A DNA stretch of 8,912 nucleotides from Planctomycetota bacterium (GTDB lineage: Bacteria; Planctomycetota; UBA1135): assembly GCA_014382465.1 (NCBI GenBank), contig JACNJP010000218.1, forward strand, positions 1-8,912, written 5' to 3'. Every line of letters starts with the position of its first letter. The stretch's first letter is position 1. Both the position numbers and the translations under genes were made by a program. Below are positions 6,205-8,912 of the stretch, in pieces. The notes under the pieces are model-generated. The model worked only from the letters and a program-made list of their open reading frames with translations. It was not told the DNA's origin and made no database searches.

Positions 6205-6987
6205 ATGAGCCAGATCGATTTCGGCCGCCACAGCGACGACTACGCCGCCTTCCGTCCGGGGCTGCCCGCGTCCTTCTACCTGCGGCTCGACGCGCTCGTC
6301 CGCCTCCGCGGCGCCCGCGCCCTCGACCTCGCCTGCGGGCCTGGGACGGTGGCCCTCGAGCTGGCCGCGCGCGGCAGCGCGGTGGTCGGCATCGACGTCG
6401 CCGCCGGGCAGATCGCCGCGGCTGAGCGCGTCGCCGCGGAGCGGGGGCTGGCGTCCGCGGCCCGCTTCCTCGTCGCCACCGCCGAGGACACCGGGCTGGA
6501 CGACGGGGGCTTCGACCTGGTGACCGCCGGCCAGTGCTGGCACTGGTTCGACAGCGCCGCGGCGCTGGCCGAGGCCCGCCGGGTCCTGCGGCCTGGAGGA
6601 CTCTTGGCGATCGTGGCCTACTCCTACCTCGCTGAGCACTCCGCCGCGGCCGCGGCGACCGAGGAATTGATCCTCGAGTTCAACCCGGCCTGGACCATGG
6701 CCGGCTGGACCGGCCTCTTCCCCGAGCAGATCGACGAGGTCATCCGCCACGGCTTCGAGCTCGTCGAGCAATTCTGCTACCAGGAGCCGGAGCTCTTCTC
6801 CCACGAAGCGTGGCGCGGCCGGATGCGGACCTGCAACGGGGTCGGCTCCGGCGGCCTGCCGCCGGCCGAGGTGGCGCGCTTCGACCAGGCACTCGGCCGC
6901 TTGCTGGCGCGCCGCTTCCCCGACCCCGTGCCGGTTCTGCACCGCGTGTGGTGCGTGGTCGCGCGGAAACCAGTCGGCGCTCCTTGA
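6205..6987 (+). CDS. Class I SAM-dependent methyltransferase (Methyltransf_11 type)
   Basis: A 260-residue soluble enzyme that transfers a methyl group from S-adenosylmethionine to an unknown acceptor. The Rossmann-type SAM site is intact: motif I DLACGPG at 41-47, the ribose-binding acid Asp64 in VGIDV, the motif around AEDTGLDDGGFDLV at 93-106, QCWHWFD at 110-116, and RVLRPGGLL at 126-134. The HWFD sequence and the opening FGRHSDDYAAFRPG are characteristic of the branch that includes trans-aconitate methyltransferase-like proteins, but the acceptor cannot be read from sequence. I chose ATG 6205 over the in-frame ATG at 6166 because family similarity starts at once and the extra 13 residues look like leader sequence. 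Only a weak GAGAGA precedes it; TACACT 13 bases upstream might be a -10 of a near-leaderless transcript. It converges on the aminotransferase. Confidence 0.9.
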   Translation: MSQIDFGRHSDDYAAFRPGLPASFYLRLDALVRLRGARALDLACGPGTVALELAARGSAVVGIDVAAGQIAAAERVAAERGLASAARFLVATAEDTGLDDGGFDLVTAGQCWHWFDSAAALAEARRVLRPGGLLAIVAYSYLAEHSAAAAATEELILEFNPAWTMAGWTGLFPEQIDEVIRHGFELVEQFCYQEPELFSHEAWRGRMRTCNGVGSGGLPPAEVARFDQALGRLLARRFPDPVPVLHRVWCVVARKPVGAP

Positions 6988-6994
6988 AGCGCCG
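6975..6994. terminator. Hairpin spanning the convergent gap, possible bidirectional terminator
   Basis: CGGCGCT and AGCGCCG form a perfect 7-bp stem around the loop CCTTGA, which contains the methyltransferase stop codon. It sits where two convergent genes leave only 20 bases. There is no T-run on either strand, so function rests on position and stem stability only. Confidence 0.35.
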
Positions 6995-7007
6995 CCGCCG
7001 CTCCCTC

Positions 7008-8129
7008 TCAGCCGCGCTCCAGCGCCGCCGCGATCCCGGCCAGGCACAGGGCGACGTTCGCCCGCGTGCAGCCGGCGCCCATCAGGCCGATGCGCCAGGT
7101 GTCGCCCTTCATCGGCCCGAGGCCGCCGCCGATCTCGACCCCGAACTCGTCGAGCAGGAAGCGGCGGGCGGGGACGTCGGCGAGGCCGTCGGGGATCGAC
7201 ACGGCGGTGAGCTGCGGCAGTCGCTCGGCCTCCGGCACGCGCAGCGACAGCCCGAGCGCCTCGAGCCCGGCGGCCAGCGCGCGGCCGTGGCGGAAGTGGC
7301 GCGCGGCGCGGGCTTCGAGCCCCTCGGTCAGCGCCAGCCGCGCCGCCTCGTGCAGCGCGTAGAGCATGTTGACCGGCGCCGTGTGGTGGTAGGCGCGCTC
7401 GCCGCCCCAGTAGCTGGCGATCAGGTTCAGGTCGAGGTACCACGACTGCACCGGAACGCGGCGCCCGCGCAGCGTCTCGACCGCGCGCGGCGAGAAGCTG
7501 ACCGGCGCCAGCCCCGGCGGGCAGCTCAGGCACTTCTGGCTGCCGGAGTAGGCGGCGTCGACGCCCCAGGCGTCGAGCTGGACCGGGGTGCCGCCGAGCG
7601 AGGTGACGCAGTCGGCGACCAGCAGCGCGCCGCACTCGTCCGCCACCGTGCGCATGCCGTCCATCGGCTGCAGCACGCCGGTGGAGGTCTCGGCGTGGAC
7701 CAGCGCCATCACCTGGAAGCGGCCGGCGGCGGCGGCGGCGCGGAAGTCCTCGGGCGCCAGCGCGCGGCCCCACTCGCCGGTCAGCTCGACGACCTCGGCG
7801 CCGCAGCGCCGCGCGACCTCGGCCATGCGCGCGCCGAAGACGCCGTTGACGCCCACCAGCGCCCGGTCGCCCGGCTGCAGCAGGTTGACCATCACGGTCT
7901 CCATGCCGGCCGAGCCGGTGCCGGACATCGGCAGCGTCAGCGGGTTGGCGGTGCCGAACAGCGCCCGCAGCATGTCCCCGATCTGGTCCATGATCTCGAG
8001 GAAGCGCGGGTCGAGGTGCCCCAGCGTCGGCTTGGCCATCGCCAGCAGCACCGACGGCGCGACCTCTGAGGGGCCCGGCCCCAGCAGGGTGCGGCGCGGC
8101 GGATCGAGCGGGGGAGGGAGCGCGGACAT
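7008..8129 (-). CDS. Alanine/serine-glyoxylate aminotransferase (PLP class V)
   Basis: Fold-type I PLP enzyme of 373 residues that transfers the amino group of alanine or serine to glyoxylate, giving glycine and pyruvate or hydroxypyruvate. It resembles human AGXT along its length. Key points: GPGPSEV at 17-23, the phosphate-binding SGTGSAGME at 69-77, Asp173 against the pyridine nitrogen in VADCVTSLGG, the Schiff-base Lys199 in SGSQKCLSCPPG, the WYLDL and YHHT segments at 230-234 and 247-250, GGGLG at 334-338, and Arg346 in WRIGLMG for the substrate carboxylate. All catalytic residues are present, and the length is near the family norm of about 380-390. The ATG at 8129 has AGGA about ten bases upstream. 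Its upstream region overlaps the SRPBCC remnant. Alternatives within the class are serine-pyruvate or purine-catabolism (ureidoglycine-glyoxylate) aminotransferase. Confidence 0.93.
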   Translation of the reverse strand: MSALPPPLDPPRRTLLGPGPSEVAPSVLLAMAKPTLGHLDPRFLEIMDQIGDMLRALFGTANPLTLPMSGTGSAGMETVMVNLLQPGDRALVGVNGVFGARMAEVARRCGAEVVELTGEWGRALAPEDFRAAAAAGRFQVMALVHAETSTGVLQPMDGMRTVADECGALLVADCVTSLGGTPVQLDAWGVDAAYSGSQKCLSCPPGLAPVSFSPRAVETLRGRRVPVQSWYLDLNLIASYWGGERAYHHTAPVNMLYALHEAARLALTEGLEARAARHFRHGRALAAGLEALGLSLRVPEAERLPQLTAVSIPDGLADVPARRFLLDEFGVEIGGGLGPMKGDTWRIGLMGAGCTRANVALCLAGIAAALERG

Positions 8130-8187
8130 GGCGGTTCATCCTAAGGCCCCCGCGCGGAGCGCTATGCTGCGGCCGCTCGCGGCGCGC

Positions 8188-8405
8188 GTCGACAGCACGA
8201 CCCTCGTCAGCATCTCCGAGCGCGGCTTCCGCGGCAGCCCGGACGAGGTGGTCGCCCAAGCCCTCGACTCGACGGGCGGATTCACGATCGTCCTGGCGGG
8301 CTTGAAGGCCCTGCTCGAACACCAGCTCGCCCTGACCTCCGCCCCGCGGTGCGGGCCCCCGGCGATGACCGGCTGCACACGATGCATGGCGCAATGAGGA
8401 CATGA
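8188..8405 (+). pseudogene. C-terminal remnant of an SRPBCC/AHSA1 gene, truncated and apparently frameshifted
   Basis: From 8188 to about 8333 the plus strand reads as the last third of an AHSA1-type SRPBCC protein: DSTTLVSISERGFRGS, then a helix with TGGFTIVLAGLKALLEHQLA. No N-terminal half exists upstream, where the opposite strand carries the aminotransferase. In this frame the reading ends in an unlike Cys-rich tail and TGA at 8395-8397. A one-base shift near 8332 instead gives a protein-like tail beginning DLRPAVRAPGDDRL and ending in TGA at 8403-8405, which would overlap the next ATG as ATGA, the junction used throughout this window. So I read it as a decayed gene once coupled to the oxidoreductase. 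An in-frame ATG at 8164 means a short expressed peptide is not excluded. Confidence 0.62.
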
Positions 8406-8912
8406 AGGCGGTCTTTCAAGAGAAGTACGGATCCCCCGACGACCTGGCGTTCCGCGAGGTCGAGCTGCCGGCGGTCGGCGAGGACGAGGTCCTGGTGCGG
8501 GTGCGCGCCGCGTCGCTCCACCCGGACGTCTGGCACGCCGTCGTCGGGCGGCCCTTCGTCCTCCGCCTGATGGGCTCGGGTTTGTTCCGGCCCCGGAACC
8601 CGATCCCGGGCACCGACATGGCCGGGGTGGTCGAATCGGTCGGCGCGGGCGTGACTCGCTTCCGGCCGGGGGACGAGGTCTTCGGCGAGACCTATCGCAG
8701 CCACCAGTGGACCCACGGCGGCGCCTTCGCCGAGTTCGTGTCGGTGCGGCAGGAATGGCTGGCCCGGAAGCCGGGCAAGGTCAGCTTCGAGCAGGCCGCC
8801 CCGGTGCCCACCTCGGGCTCCATCACCCCGCTGAACCTGCGGGACCCGGGCCAGAACGGACCGGGGGCGCGGGGGCGGAGCAACGGCGCCGGCGGCGGGG
8901 GGCGCGCCCCCC
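8402..8912 (+). CDS. Zinc-free MDR-family oxidoreductase (quinone reductase/alcohol dehydrogenase-like), N-terminal part
   Basis: The first 170 residues of a medium-chain dehydrogenase/reductase that uses NAD(P)H. The GroES-like domain is clear: EDEVLVRVRAASLHPDVW at 27-44, PGTDMAGVVESVG at 69-81, and RPGDEVFGE at 88-96. The Cys ligands of the structural zinc are absent, placing it near quinone oxidoreductases. AAPVPTSG at 132-139 leads toward the nucleotide-binding domain, where NGAGGG appears at 161-166, but the surrounding residues (142-170) deviate from the family. The expected GAGGGVG reads GAGGGGR just before the edge. Bases in this tail are almost all G and C, so miscalls at a contig end are likely. 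The ATG at 8402 has GAGGA one base upstream and overlaps the inferred stop of the SRPBCC remnant. Substrate unknown. Confidence 0.87.
   Translation, partial: MKAVFQEKYGSPDDLAFREVELPAVGEDEVLVRVRAASLHPDVWHAVVGRPFVLRLMGSGLFRPRNPIPGTDMAGVVESVGAGVTRFRPGDEVFGETYRSHQWTHGGAFAEFVSVRQEWLARKPGKVSFEQAAPVPTSGSITPLNLRDPGQNGPGARGRSNGAGGGGRAP

Noticed and set aside
8127..8130. CATG shared by the aminotransferase start and a plus-strand ATG on the opposite strand
   Set aside because: CATG is its own reverse complement, so a shared ATG is automatic. The plus-strand ATG has no ribosome site and leads into the gene remnant.
5461..8403. Minus-strand open frame of 980 codons covering several genes
   Set aside because: Its protein is Arg/Ala/Gly-rich low-complexity, and it runs antisense to the methyltransferase and coiled-coil genes and out of frame with the aminotransferase. 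This is expected in very high-GC DNA.

Overview
The window is a high-GC stretch of bacterial chromosome. Nearly all codons end in G or C; one 60-base line inside the methyltransferase gene, 6361-6420, counts to 82% GC by hand. The organism is probably Gram-negative: there is a lipobox-type lipoprotein signal, a Sec signal peptide and several inner-membrane proteins. The set of genes (secreted M1 and M24 peptidases, SRPBCC proteins, a TauE/SafE permease) would suit Acidobacteriota or a similar soil or sediment lineage. That placement is an inference from gene style; no phylogenetic marker is present. The right edge looks like the end of an assembled contig.

Left third (1-3998, all minus strand): a three-gene unit read right to left. 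It runs from a TauE/SafE-family permease (TTG start), to a lipoprotein Xaa-Pro aminopeptidase-like M24B protein, to a secreted M1 zinc aminopeptidase cut by the left edge. Both junctions are ATGA stop/start overlaps, so the three are probably co-transcribed and translationally coupled. Together they suggest extracytoplasmic trimming of peptides plus export of a small anion.

Middle (4103-6141, plus strand): a complete AHSA1/SRPBCC protein is coupled by another ATGA to a 71-codon gene. That gene has a good signal peptide, but its sequence style changes abruptly after about 43 codons. From about 4690 to 5490 the composition falls to about 45-57% GC in hand-counted lines. This block looks imported or rearranged. 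It holds a four-helix membrane protein I cannot assign, coupled by ATGA to a reading frame that runs in frame into a native-looking membrane-anchored coiled-coil protein. A strong hairpin sits at the right end of the block.

Right third (6205-8912): a SAM-dependent methyltransferase (plus strand) converges on an alanine/serine-glyoxylate aminotransferase (minus strand), with a small hairpin across the 20-base gap. Then comes a short remnant of a second SRPBCC gene, missing its N-terminal half and apparently frameshifted. Last is the start of a zinc-free MDR-family oxidoreductase whose final codons deviate from the family in a way that suggests poor base quality.

I found no convincing new multi-gene system. 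The most interesting stretch is the low-GC block at 4690-5490 with its unassigned membrane protein, its broken or fused neighbours and its repeat/hairpin motif. I saw no rRNA, tRNA, CRISPR array, transposase or integrase.
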